A stretch of 64,000 nt of DNA from UBA1081 sp045537555 (lineage in GTDB: Bacteria; Bacillota; Clostridia; Oscillospirales; Acutalibacteraceae), in assembly GCA_045537555.1 (NCBI GenBank), contig JAZSPR010000025.1:1-64000 (forward strand). The letters are read 5' to 3'. This document shows, one piece after another, positions 32,229-40,265 of this stretch (the stretch's first letter is position 1; each line of letters begins with the position of its first letter). Made by a program: the position numbers and the translations under genes. The notes below the pieces were generated by a model. The model was not told the origin of the DNA. It did no database searches and saw only the letters and a program-made list of their open reading frames with translations.

Positions 32229-33815
32229 ATGAGTAAAAAATCTAATTCAAGCCCGATATTTACAATTATTCTTGTTATTCTTGGTTTATGCGTTCTTTCA
32301 ATTATTCTTGATTATTGGTACATATTTTTGACTATTGCTGTTATTGGGATTGCTGTTACAATTTATATTATACAGAAAAGAAAAAAGAAAAAAGAATTAA
32401 ATACTAAAGTGTCTGATAATATTGTTGAGACAGTTTCACAAAATTCTTCAACTGCAAAAAATATACCCTATGAATCTCAAAATGATTATAGTATTGGAAA
32501 TGCTAAAGCTAAACTGATTACACTTGATTTCAATAATATAAATCATATTCGTAATTGTTTTATAGCCTTTGATGTGGAAACAACGGGATTAAATAATAAG
32601 ATAGATAGAATTGTTGAAATTGGTGCAGTTTTGTTCAAAAACGGTAAAGTCGAGAAGGAATTTTCAACTCTTGTGAATCCAGGTATCCGTATCTCGCAGA
32701 AAGCATCCTCGATTAATCATATTACAAATGAAATGCTTGTTTCTGCACCTTCTGAAAATGAAGTATATGGTAATTTGATTGAATTTTTAGGAGATGCTTT
32801 GCAGGGTGAAACTGTGATGTGTGCACATAATGCAAATTTTGATTTTTCTTTTCTTTGTAACACATTGTCTCGACTTGGTTATGATGCAAATATTGAGTAT
32901 TTAGATACTTTGAACATTTCAAGAAAATACCTGCATGGCTTGGAAAACTATAAACAACCTACAATTGAAAATCATTTCGGTTTGATAAACACTGCTTCTC
33001 ATAGAGCAGGAAATGATGCTGAAAATTGTGGTTATATATTAACAAAGTTACTTGATATTGCATTTACATCTTTTGGGAAAGAAGAGTTAAAAAAAGAAAA
33101 ATTGAAGTTGACACAAGAAGAATTGGAAATTTGTGCATTTATTCAAAAGATGATTTCTGAACGTTGTGATGATATTTCTTTACTTGGATTTAGAAAAAAT
33201 GGCAGTGGTTATATTGAAGCCGGTTGTATTTATAGATTCTTGAAATTTAAATGTTCAAAGAAATGTAATTATCTGTTAGTTAAAAATGATTGTGAAACCA
33301 TATCCAGTTATACTACTGAACCTTGCACGCAAAGTGAAGGCGGTGAACGGTTTGTTAGATTGCTTTTCTCAAGTCCCTTTGATTTAAAAGATTTTGCGGA
33401 TTATTTTTATAATGAATTTTTTGAAAGCCGATCAAGTGCTGAAGCGTACGCATCATATTATAACAAAAATCTATGTGACGAAAAGAATTTGTTCACTACT
33501 CAATTGACTGAAGATAGAGTTTACTCATTGCTTGAAGAAGCAAGAAAAAGACTAACAGAAGAATCCAATGCGAAAATAGATGTATCTGAAAAACAAGAAG
33601 AAGTTTCAGATAAAATAGAAGTGAACTCGACAGAAACAAAACTGCCCCGAGGTCGAATTGTTATTCAGATGGATGCTAACGAAAATATTATAAGAGAATT
33701 TGAAACAATTTCTGCTGCAAGTCAAGAAATTGGGGTTAGTCCTAAATGCATTCGTGATGCTGCTAACGGGATACAAAAGACTGCCGGTGGTTTTAAATGG
33801 AAATATAAGCAATAA
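32229..33815 (+). CDS. membrane-tethered DEDDh exonuclease with NUMOD1-like end
   Basis: A 528-residue protein. Two N-terminal membrane helices (about 9-27 and 30-49) with a basic linker; a DnaQ-like exonuclease at 110-275 with all DEDDh residues, D115/E117 in FDVETTG, D205 in ANFDFSFL, H258 and D263 in SHRAGND; a middle domain of unknown type; and a final NUMOD1-like domain (about 470-528, ISAASQEIGVSPKCIRDA). It lies between repressor and integrase, the usual site for prophage cargo. A superinfection-nuclease role is inferred. Confidence 0.75.
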   Translation: MSKKSNSSPIFTIILVILGLCVLSIILDYWYIFLTIAVIGIAVTIYIIQKRKKKKELNTKVSDNIVETVSQNSSTAKNIPYESQNDYSIGNAKAKLITLDFNNINHIRNCFIAFDVETTGLNNKIDRIVEIGAVLFKNGKVEKEFSTLVNPGIRISQKASSINHITNEMLVSAPSENEVYGNLIEFLGDALQGETVMCAHNANFDFSFLCNTLSRLGYDANIEYLDTLNISRKYLHGLENYKQPTIENHFGLINTASHRAGNDAENCGYILTKLLDIAFTSFGKEELKKEKLKLTQEELEICAFIQKMISERCDDISLLGFRKNGSGYIEAGCIYRFLKFKCSKKCNYLLVKNDCETISSYTTEPCTQSEGGERFVRLLFSSPFDLKDFADYFYNEFFESRSSAEAYASYYNKNLCDEKNLFTTQLTEDRVYSLLEEARKRLTEESNAKIDVSEKQEEVSDKIEVNSTETKLPRGRIVIQMDANENIIREFETISAASQEIGVSPKCIRDAANGIQKTAGGFKWKYKQ

Positions 33816-33860
33816 ATAAAAAATCCGCCACTCTGACTGGACCTCAGAGTGACGGAAGAT
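33814..33860 (-). terminator. hairpin after the exonuclease gene
   Basis: CCGCCACTCTGA pairs with TCAGAGTGACGG (one mismatch), and the A-run at 33814-33823 gives a T-run on the minus strand. It can end leftward reading from the integrase side, or act in both directions. The gap beyond it (33866-33950) repeats GGAGTGTGTTCA twice with CACACTCCC inverted, possibly regulating integrase. Confidence 0.55.
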
Positions 33861-33961
33861 ACAGGGAGTGTGTTCACTACCCATTCACAGTTGTAGTATA
33901 TCACACTCCCTTGAAATTTACAAGGGGTATTTTTATGCCCTTTACAGGAGTGTGTTCAGAA

Positions 33962-35134
33962 ATGGCTAAAAAATCAAATAAAAAGAGGTCTGACGGCAGA
34001 ATTGCAGTTCAGGTGTATCTCGGTCTTGTAGACGGAAAACGCAAATATAAGACCGTCTACGGAGCAACACAGAAAGAAGCAGATCAGAAAGCTGAAGAGC
34101 TTAAAGCAAAAATGCGAAAAGGTTTTGATATAGAAAAGGAAAATGACAGTTTCAGTAAATGGGCTGAAATGTGGTTAACTCAAAAATCTATTGAAATAGG
34201 GACATCTCAAAAAGAATCATACAAAGGCTCTATTGACAAATTAAATGAATATATCGGTAATTATGCATTAAAATCAATCAGAACATTTGATATTCAGTCT
34301 ATTATTAACGATTATTACATTGAGAATCCAACCACAAAAAAACCATCTTCAAAAAGACTTCTCGAATTAATAAAAAACACAGCAGTTCAGATATTTCAAT
34401 TTGCAATTGAAAACAGAGTACTTGATTTTAACCCTGCGGTAAGTGTTAAAATTCCTAAAAACGCAGTCCAATCAAGCAGACGTGCATTGACATACGATGA
34501 AAGGCTTTGGATTATAAACACAAGCCACCGAATGCAGACTGCTGCAATGATAATGATGTTTGCGGGATTGCGTAAAGGAGAGTTAATTCCGCTTACATGG
34601 AAAGATATTGATTTAAACAATGGAACAATATCTGTAAATAAAGCTGTTGAAATGATTGACCGAAAACCAAGAGTAAAAAGTACAAAGACACAGGCAGGTA
34701 TCAGAACAATATATATCCCGGATATTCTTAAAAATTATCTTGCCAATCAGAAAAAAGATAACATTCTTGTTTGTCCGTCTCTTAACGGAAATATGTTTAC
34801 AAAAGATTCTTTCCGTTCCTCTTGGGAATCATATTTAAATGAGATTGATATTAAATTTGGATATCATCCACAAAAACAAAGCAAGCACGATCCACGATTC
34901 CACGGTCGTACAATTCCCAATATAACACCGCACATGCTCCGCCATACTTTCTGCTCTATGATGTATGAAAGTGGTGTGGATGTAATGAGTGCAAAAAATC
35001 AAATGGGACATGCTGATATTCAAACCACATTGAATATTTACACTCATATTTCATCAGAACATACTGCTAAGGAAATGCAAAAAATGAATGTGAAAAGTGA
35101 AGAATGCAAGTCAGATGCAAGTCAACAAGCATAA
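33962..35134 (+). CDS. int: phage integrase, tyrosine recombinase
   Basis: A 390-residue Tn916-type integrase. N-terminal arm-binding domain (GRIAVQVYLGLVDGKRKYKT), core-binding helical domain, and the catalytic set: Arg in GLRKGEL, HMLRH, His in MGHADIQTT and nucleophile Tyr in LNIYTHI. The start at 33962 (AGGAG 11 bases before) is chosen; 33935 and 33911 are in frame. It ends 38 bases from attR, and its own last codons carry the right-end arm repeats. Confidence 0.93.
   Translation: MAKKSNKKRSDGRIAVQVYLGLVDGKRKYKTVYGATQKEADQKAEELKAKMRKGFDIEKENDSFSKWAEMWLTQKSIEIGTSQKESYKGSIDKLNEYIGNYALKSIRTFDIQSIINDYYIENPTTKKPSSKRLLELIKNTAVQIFQFAIENRVLDFNPAVSVKIPKNAVQSSRRALTYDERLWIINTSHRMQTAAMIMMFAGLRKGELIPLTWKDIDLNNGTISVNKAVEMIDRKPRVKSTKTQAGIRTIYIPDILKNYLANQKKDNILVCPSLNGNMFTKDSFRSSWESYLNEIDIKFGYHPQKQSKHDPRFHGRTIPNITPHMLRHTFCSMMYESGVDVMSAKNQMGHADIQTTLNIYTHISSEHTAKEMQKMNVKSEECKSDASQQA
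35104..35124 (+). promoter_or_regulatory. candidate integrase arm sites, right end
   Basis: ATGCAAGTCA twice (35104-35113 and 35115-35124), same 11-base period and orientation as 1360-1380. They fall within the end of the integrase gene, about 50 bases from the core, as seen for other phage integrases. Confidence 0.7.
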
Positions 35135-35170
35135 CAAATGGCTATATTAAGCCATTATTTAGTTATTTAC
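35134..35170 (+). terminator. hairpin behind the integrase gene
   Basis: AATGGCT and AGCCATT pair around a short loop, followed by ATTTAGTTATTT. A weak terminator for the integrase. The left end has a similar AAATGGC/GCCATTT stem at 1262-1283. Confidence 0.45.
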
Positions 35171-35172
35171 TT

Positions 35173-35222
35173 CTGCTTTGGGAGCAGGATGCCGGGAGTT
35201 CGAGTCTCTTCACTCCGACCAT
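35173..35222. repeat. attR: 50-bp core repeat, displaced tRNA-Pro 3' end
   Basis: Identical over 50 bases to attL 1197-1246. This is the original chromosomal 3' part of tRNA-Pro, displaced by the integration; the working gene at 1170 uses the phage copy. Confidence 0.93.
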
Positions 35223-35256
35223 AAGAGTATTGGTTCTGCTGATACTCTTTTTTTTT
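35223..35256 (+). terminator. original terminator of tRNA-Pro
   Basis: AAGAGTAT pairs with ATACTCTT around TGGTTCTGCTG, followed by eight T. It now follows the displaced tRNA fragment. Confidence 0.8.
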
Positions 35257-35272
35257 GCGAGCAAAGCAGGTT

Positions 35273-35436
35273 CCTGCTTTGGGCATCAAGTACGACCGCT
35301 GCCTGTGGCAGATAAAGGAAGTACGAGATGGCGTAGCGGTCAAAATTGTGCGAAGCAAGAGCGAGCAAACAATTTTGGGAACCGCAAGAGGCACAAAGTG
35401 AGGATGCCGGGAGTTCGAGTCTCTTCACTCCGACCA
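35273..35436 (+). pseudogene. interrupted 3' half of tRNA-Pro
   Basis: CCTGCTTTGGG (35273-35283) matches the anticodon arm; a 117-base insert (35284-35400) follows; then 35401-35436 matches the tRNA 3' part to the CCA, lacking the AGC that follows the anticodon loop. The insert has a CTGCC/GGCAG hairpin, GACCGCT/AGCGGTC closing stem and CAAAATTGT/ACAATTTTG stem, and its first half is similar to the insert at 1028-1132. The rest of 35223-35540 holds only this and two terminators. Confidence 0.75.
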
Positions 35437-35439
35437 TAG

Positions 35440-35469
35440 GAGCATCGGTTTTACCGATGCTCTTTTTTT
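35440..35469 (+). terminator. terminator of interrupted tRNA-Pro half
   Basis: GAGCATCGG (35440-35448) pairs with CCGATGCTC (35454-35462), followed by seven T. A strong intrinsic terminator. Confidence 0.88.
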
Positions 35470-35480
35470 GTTTATAACTC

Positions 35481-35509
35481 TTGACACCACCTCTCTTTAT
35501 AAGTAAAAT
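35481..35509 (+). promoter_or_regulatory. sigma-A promoter for the flavoprotein genes
   Basis: TTGACA (35481-35486), 17 bases, TAAAAT (35504-35509). Drives the gene at 35541 and probably the next, whose start lies 3 bases after it. Confidence 0.8.
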
Positions 35510-35540
35510 AAAATAGATATACTATGAAAGGAAATTGCTT

Positions 35541-36782
35541 ATGAAGACAATTTCTGTAATCGGTGGCGGTGCATCGGGTTTTGCTGCCGCAATTGAGGCG
35601 GCAAGAGTCAGCCGTGAAATGAAAATCGACGTTAAAGTTAATATATATGAAAGACTTCCGAAGGCAGGCAAGAAGATACTTGCAACGGGCAACGGAAGAT
35701 GTAATGTTCTCAATTCCCGTAACGAAATTGACAACTACAACGGTGACAGAAAGTTCATTTCGTCCGTTTTCAGTCAGTATGATGTAAAAAGTAACATTGA
35801 ATTTTTCGGAAGTTTGGGTATCTGTCTTTCCGAAGAGGATGACGGAAGACTTTATCCTATGAGCAATCAGGCTTCAACCGTGCTTGATGCACTTCGTTTT
35901 GAAGCTGAGCTCCTCGGAATTGAAATTATCTGCGATATAAAAATTACATCTGTTAAAAAGCACAATGACGGCTTTATTCTTAATGATACATTTTATTGTG
36001 ATTCTGTTATTGTTGCGGGAGGCGGAAAATCCGCACCCGTGCAGGGCTCTGACGGCTCATGCTACGATATTCTTTCATCATTCGGTGTGCGTATTAAACC
36101 GTGTTTCCCTTCTCTTACGGGAATTATGTTTAAAAAGAAGAATAAAGACCTTAAAGGAACACGTGCTGCAGGCGAAATTCTCATAGTTGATAACGGCAGA
36201 GTGGTTGCCGCATCGTCGGGAGAACTGCAGTATACCGATTACGGTGTTTCGGGTATCCCCGCAATGGAAGTTTCAAGGGCTGTTTCAGGTCATTTTGCTA
36301 AAAAAGTACAGGGAAAGGTTGTTGCGGCAATCAATTCCTTGCCCGATTTCACTCCCGAAGAAATTTATGATTACATACTAAGAAGAAAACAGCATAATCC
36401 CTCTCTTCTCTGCGAAGACCTTCTTTCGGGTGTTATGCCGAAAAAATTAGGTGTTGCAAAGCTTCATTCTGCAGGAATTGATATTCATTCCCCCGTTTCA
36501 TCACTTAATAAAAACAAAATCGCTCTTCTTACCGAAATTATAAATTCAGAGCTTTTTGAAGTATCGGGAACGCTTAATTTTGAAAATTCTCAGGTCACCG
36601 CAGGCGGTGCAGATACAAAAATGTTCGATACATCTACACTTGAATGCAAAAAAGTAAAGGGGCTTTATGCATGCGGTGAAGTTCTTGATGTTGATGCACG
36701 TTGCGGCGGATATAATCTATCATGGGCATGGAGCTCAGGCAGATGTGCAGGTGCCGCTGCCGTTAAAAGTTTTGGAGTGTAA
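35541..36782 (+). CDS. HI0933/BaiN-family NAD(P)/FAD oxidoreductase
   Basis: A 413-residue flavoprotein: N-terminal FAD-binding SVIGGGASGFAAAI, the family signature PKAGKKILATGNGRCNVLN, and the C-terminal LYACGEVLDVDARCGGYNLSWAWSSG. These are the marks of the HI0933 family of putative aminoacetone/steroid-type flavoproteins whose substrate is mostly unknown. ATG at 35541 with AAAGGAAA; 35535 TTG less likely. Confidence 0.88.
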   Translation: MKTISVIGGGASGFAAAIEAARVSREMKIDVKVNIYERLPKAGKKILATGNGRCNVLNSRNEIDNYNGDRKFISSVFSQYDVKSNIEFFGSLGICLSEEDDGRLYPMSNQASTVLDALRFEAELLGIEIICDIKITSVKKHNDGFILNDTFYCDSVIVAGGGKSAPVQGSDGSCYDILSSFGVRIKPCFPSLTGIMFKKKNKDLKGTRAAGEILIVDNGRVVAASSGELQYTDYGVSGIPAMEVSRAVSGHFAKKVQGKVVAAINSLPDFTPEEIYDYILRRKQHNPSLLCEDLLSGVMPKKLGVAKLHSAGIDIHSPVSSLNKNKIALLTEIINSELFEVSGTLNFENSQVTAGGADTKMFDTSTLECKKVKGLYACGEVLDVDARCGGYNLSWAWSSGRCAGAAAVKSFGV

Positions 36783-36785
36783 AAT

Positions 36786-38384
36786 ATGCTTAGAATTAAT
36801 GAAATAGCCGTTGATGTAGGTGCTTCAATTGAAACAATCAGAACCGAAGCTGCAAAAATCATCGGTGTGGATTACAATGATTTCACGGAATTTGAAATTT
36901 CAAGGGAATCAATTGATTCACGTAAGAAAAATAACATAAAAATGATTTATTCCGTTGATATTGAACTTGAAAACGGTGAAGAAGATATTGCCGCACGTTT
37001 CCCTATCAATAAAGTTATGTTCAAAGAACGCTATAAATACGAAATCCCTCCCGTAAAGAGAACATCTTCACTTCGTCCAGTTATTGTAGGTTTCGGTCCC
37101 GCAGGAATGCTTTGCGGTCTGATTCTTGCAAAATGCGGTCTTCGTCCGATTATTCTTGAAAGAGGTAATGACGTTGAAACAAGAACAAAGGATGTAAAGG
37201 ACTTCTGGACTTACAGAAAACTCAATACTTCTTCAAATGTTCAGTTCGGCGAAGGCGGTGCGGGAACATTCTCTGACGGTAAGCTAACAACCGGCATCAA
37301 GGACAGCCGTTGCAGAGAGGTTTTTAATCAGCTTTATCTTCACGGTGCACCTGAAGAGATTCTTTATTCCGCAAGACCTCATATCGGCACGGATAAACTC
37401 GGCGGTGTTGTCAAGAATATAAGAGAAGACATCTTTTCAATGGGCGGTGAAGTCCGTTTCGGCTGTCAGCTTACTGATATCATCGTAGTAAATGACTTCG
37501 TTCACGGTGTGACATATAAAGATGCAAACGGAAGTGAATCTGACCTTGAAACAGACTGTGTTGTTCTTTGCATCGGTCATTCCGCAAGGGATACTGTAGA
37601 AATGCTCTTTAATAAAGGCATTAAAATGGAGCAGAAAGCATTCTCTGTGGGTACGAGAATCGAACACCCTCAGGAGCTTATCAATAAAGCTCAGTACGGC
37701 AGTATGTGGAATAATCCCGTTCTCGGTGCCGCAGATTATAAACTTTCAAATCATCCTCTCCACGGCAGAGGCGGTTATACATTCTGTATGTGTCCCGGCG
37801 GTACGGTTGTTGCCGCATCAAGTGAAGAAGGCGGAATGGTCGTTAACGGCATGAGTGAATATGCACGTGACGGTGAAAATGCAAACTGTGCAATTCTTGT
37901 AGGTATTGAGCCCTCATATTTTGAAGACGATCACCCGTTATCGGGTATCGCATTTCAGAGAAAAATCGAAAGAGCAGGATATGAGCAGGGCGGTTGCGAT
38001 TACACGGCTCCCGCACAGCTTGTGGGAGATTTTCTCAAAGGTCAGCCTTCAACAAAAAAGGGAAGTGTAAATCCCACATGTCCAACAGGTGTAAATTTCA
38101 CCGATATCAGAAAAGTTCTTCCCGATGTTGTTACAACTACAATTTATGATGCTATAGTTGCATGGGATAAGAAACTTCACGGTTACGCACTGCCCGATGC
38201 GGTGCTCACTTTCCCCGAAAGCAGAAGCTCATCACCCGTAAGAATTCTTCGTGATGAATTCTTCCAGACAAATGTCAGGGGGCTTTATCCCTGCGGTGAA
38301 GGTGCCGGATATGCAGGCGGTATTGTTTCAGCTGCAGTTGACGGTATGAGATGTGCAGAAGCAGTCCTTTCAGATGAAACATAA
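36786..38384 (+). CDS. FAD-dependent oxidoreductase (YtfP-like)
   Basis: A 532-residue protein with a small N-terminal domain, FAD-binding VIVGFGPAGMLCGLILAKCG near 97-116, QFGEGGAGTFSDGKLTT, and the C-terminal LYPCGEGAGYAGGIVSAAVDG. It matches the NAD(FAD)-dependent dehydrogenase family present in most Firmicutes; reaction unknown. It follows its neighbour by 3 bases and is probably co-transcribed. Confidence 0.85.
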   Translation: MLRINEIAVDVGASIETIRTEAAKIIGVDYNDFTEFEISRESIDSRKKNNIKMIYSVDIELENGEEDIAARFPINKVMFKERYKYEIPPVKRTSSLRPVIVGFGPAGMLCGLILAKCGLRPIILERGNDVETRTKDVKDFWTYRKLNTSSNVQFGEGGAGTFSDGKLTTGIKDSRCREVFNQLYLHGAPEEILYSARPHIGTDKLGGVVKNIREDIFSMGGEVRFGCQLTDIIVVNDFVHGVTYKDANGSESDLETDCVVLCIGHSARDTVEMLFNKGIKMEQKAFSVGTRIEHPQELINKAQYGSMWNNPVLGAADYKLSNHPLHGRGGYTFCMCPGGTVVAASSEEGGMVVNGMSEYARDGENANCAILVGIEPSYFEDDHPLSGIAFQRKIERAGYEQGGCDYTAPAQLVGDFLKGQPSTKKGSVNPTCPTGVNFTDIRKVLPDVVTTTIYDAIVAWDKKLHGYALPDAVLTFPESRSSSPVRILRDEFFQTNVRGLYPCGEGAGYAGGIVSAAVDGMRCAEAVLSDET

Positions 38385-38461
38385 AATTAAAATATTAGCT
38401 ATTGTTTAATAATAAATAATATGTTATAATACAATAATAAACCTAACGGAGGTATTTTTGT

Positions 38462-40252
38462 ATGGGTTTTTATAATAATTTATGTCCCGGATGTATGAAT
38501 GAAATACATGACGCCGAAGTGTGTCCTTACTGCGGATTTGATATGAATTCACGTCAGGAGGCACCGTATCTTGAATACGGCACCGTTCTTGCCGGTAAAT
38601 ATGTTGTAGGAGACATACTCGAAAGCAATTCGGAAGGTGTTACATATCTTGGTCTTGACACAATAACAAACAACTGTGTCAGAATCAGGGAGTTCCTTCC
38701 CGCCGGCTTTTCAACAAGAGCTCAGGAAGAAACAGCTGTAAGTGTTATCGGCGATGAACCGATTTACAGACAGTTCCTCAGAGATTTCCTTGATATGTGG
38801 CATTCGCTTTTTAAACTCCGCTCAATGGAATGTCTTATCACGGTTCTTGACGTATTTGAAGCTAACAATACGGCTTATGCTGTTGCAGAGGCAGACGGCA
38901 CACAGACTCTTTCCGATTTTCTCAACGAAAAAGAAGGTGTTCTTGAATGGTCAGTTATAACAGAAAAGCTTTTCCCCGTTCTTGACGCAATTGAAGCTAT
39001 TAACGCTGAAGGTGTTATTCACGGTGCAATTTCACCCGATACACTTTTCCTGTGCGGTAACGGTAAATTCAAGCTCTGGGGCTTCGGTATAAAAGAAATC
39101 AGAAAAGCAGAAGGTCAGATTGTTTCAGATTTAAGACCGGGCTATGCAGCAATTGAGCAGTATTCCAATGATATGAAACTTTCTCCCGCAACCGATGTTT
39201 ACGGTTTTGTCGCTGTCCTTTATAAATGTGTAACGGGTTCAATGCCCGTTGACGCTCAGATACGTTTTGCATCGGATACACTTTCAATCCCCGCTCAGTA
39301 TGCAAGAGAACTGCCCGATTATGTTCTTGCTGCATTTATCGGTGCTTTACAGGTTGACCCTTCAGACCGTACATCAGATATAGCAGGTCTTAAACTTTCT
39401 TTTACGAAGGAAGTATACGAAAGACGGAAATTACAGGCAGCGGCAGTTGCAAATGCGGCCCTTATCGACCCTATAAGTGATATGGAAGGTCCGGACCCGA
39501 GTAAACTTATAAAAGAGCCCGAACCCGTTCTTGTAACAGGTCCTTCAGGTGTATCGGTTCTCAGAAATGATACCGAGTCCGCAGGTTCAACGGCTTCAAC
39601 AGTTGTTATGAGCATCTGTATAGTTCTTGTTATGCTTATATTCTTCGGTTGTCTTGCTCTTACGGGGGTTATTTCATTCAATTTCGGCGGCGGTATCGGC
39701 GGAAAGACAGTTGAAATGCCTAATTTTGAGAATTACATGAAAGACGACCAGTATATAGTTGATGTTGCAAACAGTTACGGACTTCAGATTACTCTTAACC
39801 CCGCTTCATCTGATGTTTATGCTGAAGGCGTTATCTTCGAGCAGAATATAGCTCCCGGTACAAAGATTGCTAAGGGGTCTCAGGTAGTTCTGACTTACAG
39901 TAAAGGTTATTCAACCGTAACTCTTCCCGATTTTGTCGGTGTTTCCGTTACGGAAACCATTTATTATCTCGGCAGACTCAATCTTTCGTATAACATTGTT
40001 GAAAAACAGAATCCCGGCGGACAGAAAGCAGGGCACGTTGCTTCAATTACTCCTGCTGCAGGTTCTGTAGTTTATGAAGAAACTGAAATCACAGTTGAAG
40101 TATGGGGCGATGCTCCTGCAGGAAGCGGTATTGTAGGCCCTGATACAGGCAGTCAGATTACAGATTCATCTTCTGTTATTGACAGTATTTTCGGTTCACT
40201 TTCAGACAGCGTGAGCGGTCTTGGTGACACAATCCAGAATTTCTTCGGATAA
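38462..40252 (+). CDS. zinc-ribbon, pseudokinase and PASTA membrane protein
   Basis: A 596-residue protein. Zinc ribbon (C8, C11, C21, C24), then a protein-kinase-like domain (about 42-310), one membrane helix (about 376-404) and two PASTA domains outside. The kinase part lacks the needed residues: the VAIK lysine is Arg76, HRD reads HGA (187-189), DFG reads GFG (207-209). PASTA domains bind muropeptides, so it is probably a wall sensor without catalysis. It precedes tldD with 13 bases between. Confidence 0.82.
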   Translation: MGFYNNLCPGCMNEIHDAEVCPYCGFDMNSRQEAPYLEYGTVLAGKYVVGDILESNSEGVTYLGLDTITNNCVRIREFLPAGFSTRAQEETAVSVIGDEPIYRQFLRDFLDMWHSLFKLRSMECLITVLDVFEANNTAYAVAEADGTQTLSDFLNEKEGVLEWSVITEKLFPVLDAIEAINAEGVIHGAISPDTLFLCGNGKFKLWGFGIKEIRKAEGQIVSDLRPGYAAIEQYSNDMKLSPATDVYGFVAVLYKCVTGSMPVDAQIRFASDTLSIPAQYARELPDYVLAAFIGALQVDPSDRTSDIAGLKLSFTKEVYERRKLQAAAVANAALIDPISDMEGPDPSKLIKEPEPVLVTGPSGVSVLRNDTESAGSTASTVVMSICIVLVMLIFFGCLALTGVISFNFGGGIGGKTVEMPNFENYMKDDQYIVDVANSYGLQITLNPASSDVYAEGVIFEQNIAPGTKIAKGSQVVLTYSKGYSTVTLPDFVGVSVTETIYYLGRLNLSYNIVEKQNPGGQKAGHVASITPAAGSVVYEETEITVEVWGDAPAGSGIVGPDTGSQITDSSSVIDSIFGSLSDSVSGLGDTIQNFFG

Positions 40253-40265
40253 TGGAGGCATTATA

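Noticed and set aside
35104..35439. Open frame of 111 codons running from the integrase end across attR and the tRNA remnant
   Set aside because: It crosses the attachment core, a terminator and tRNA sequence, and has no ribosome site. It is a chance frame.
38462..40252. Active Ser/Thr kinase of the PrkC type
   Set aside because: Lys, HRD Asp and DFG Asp are all replaced, so catalysis is unlikely.
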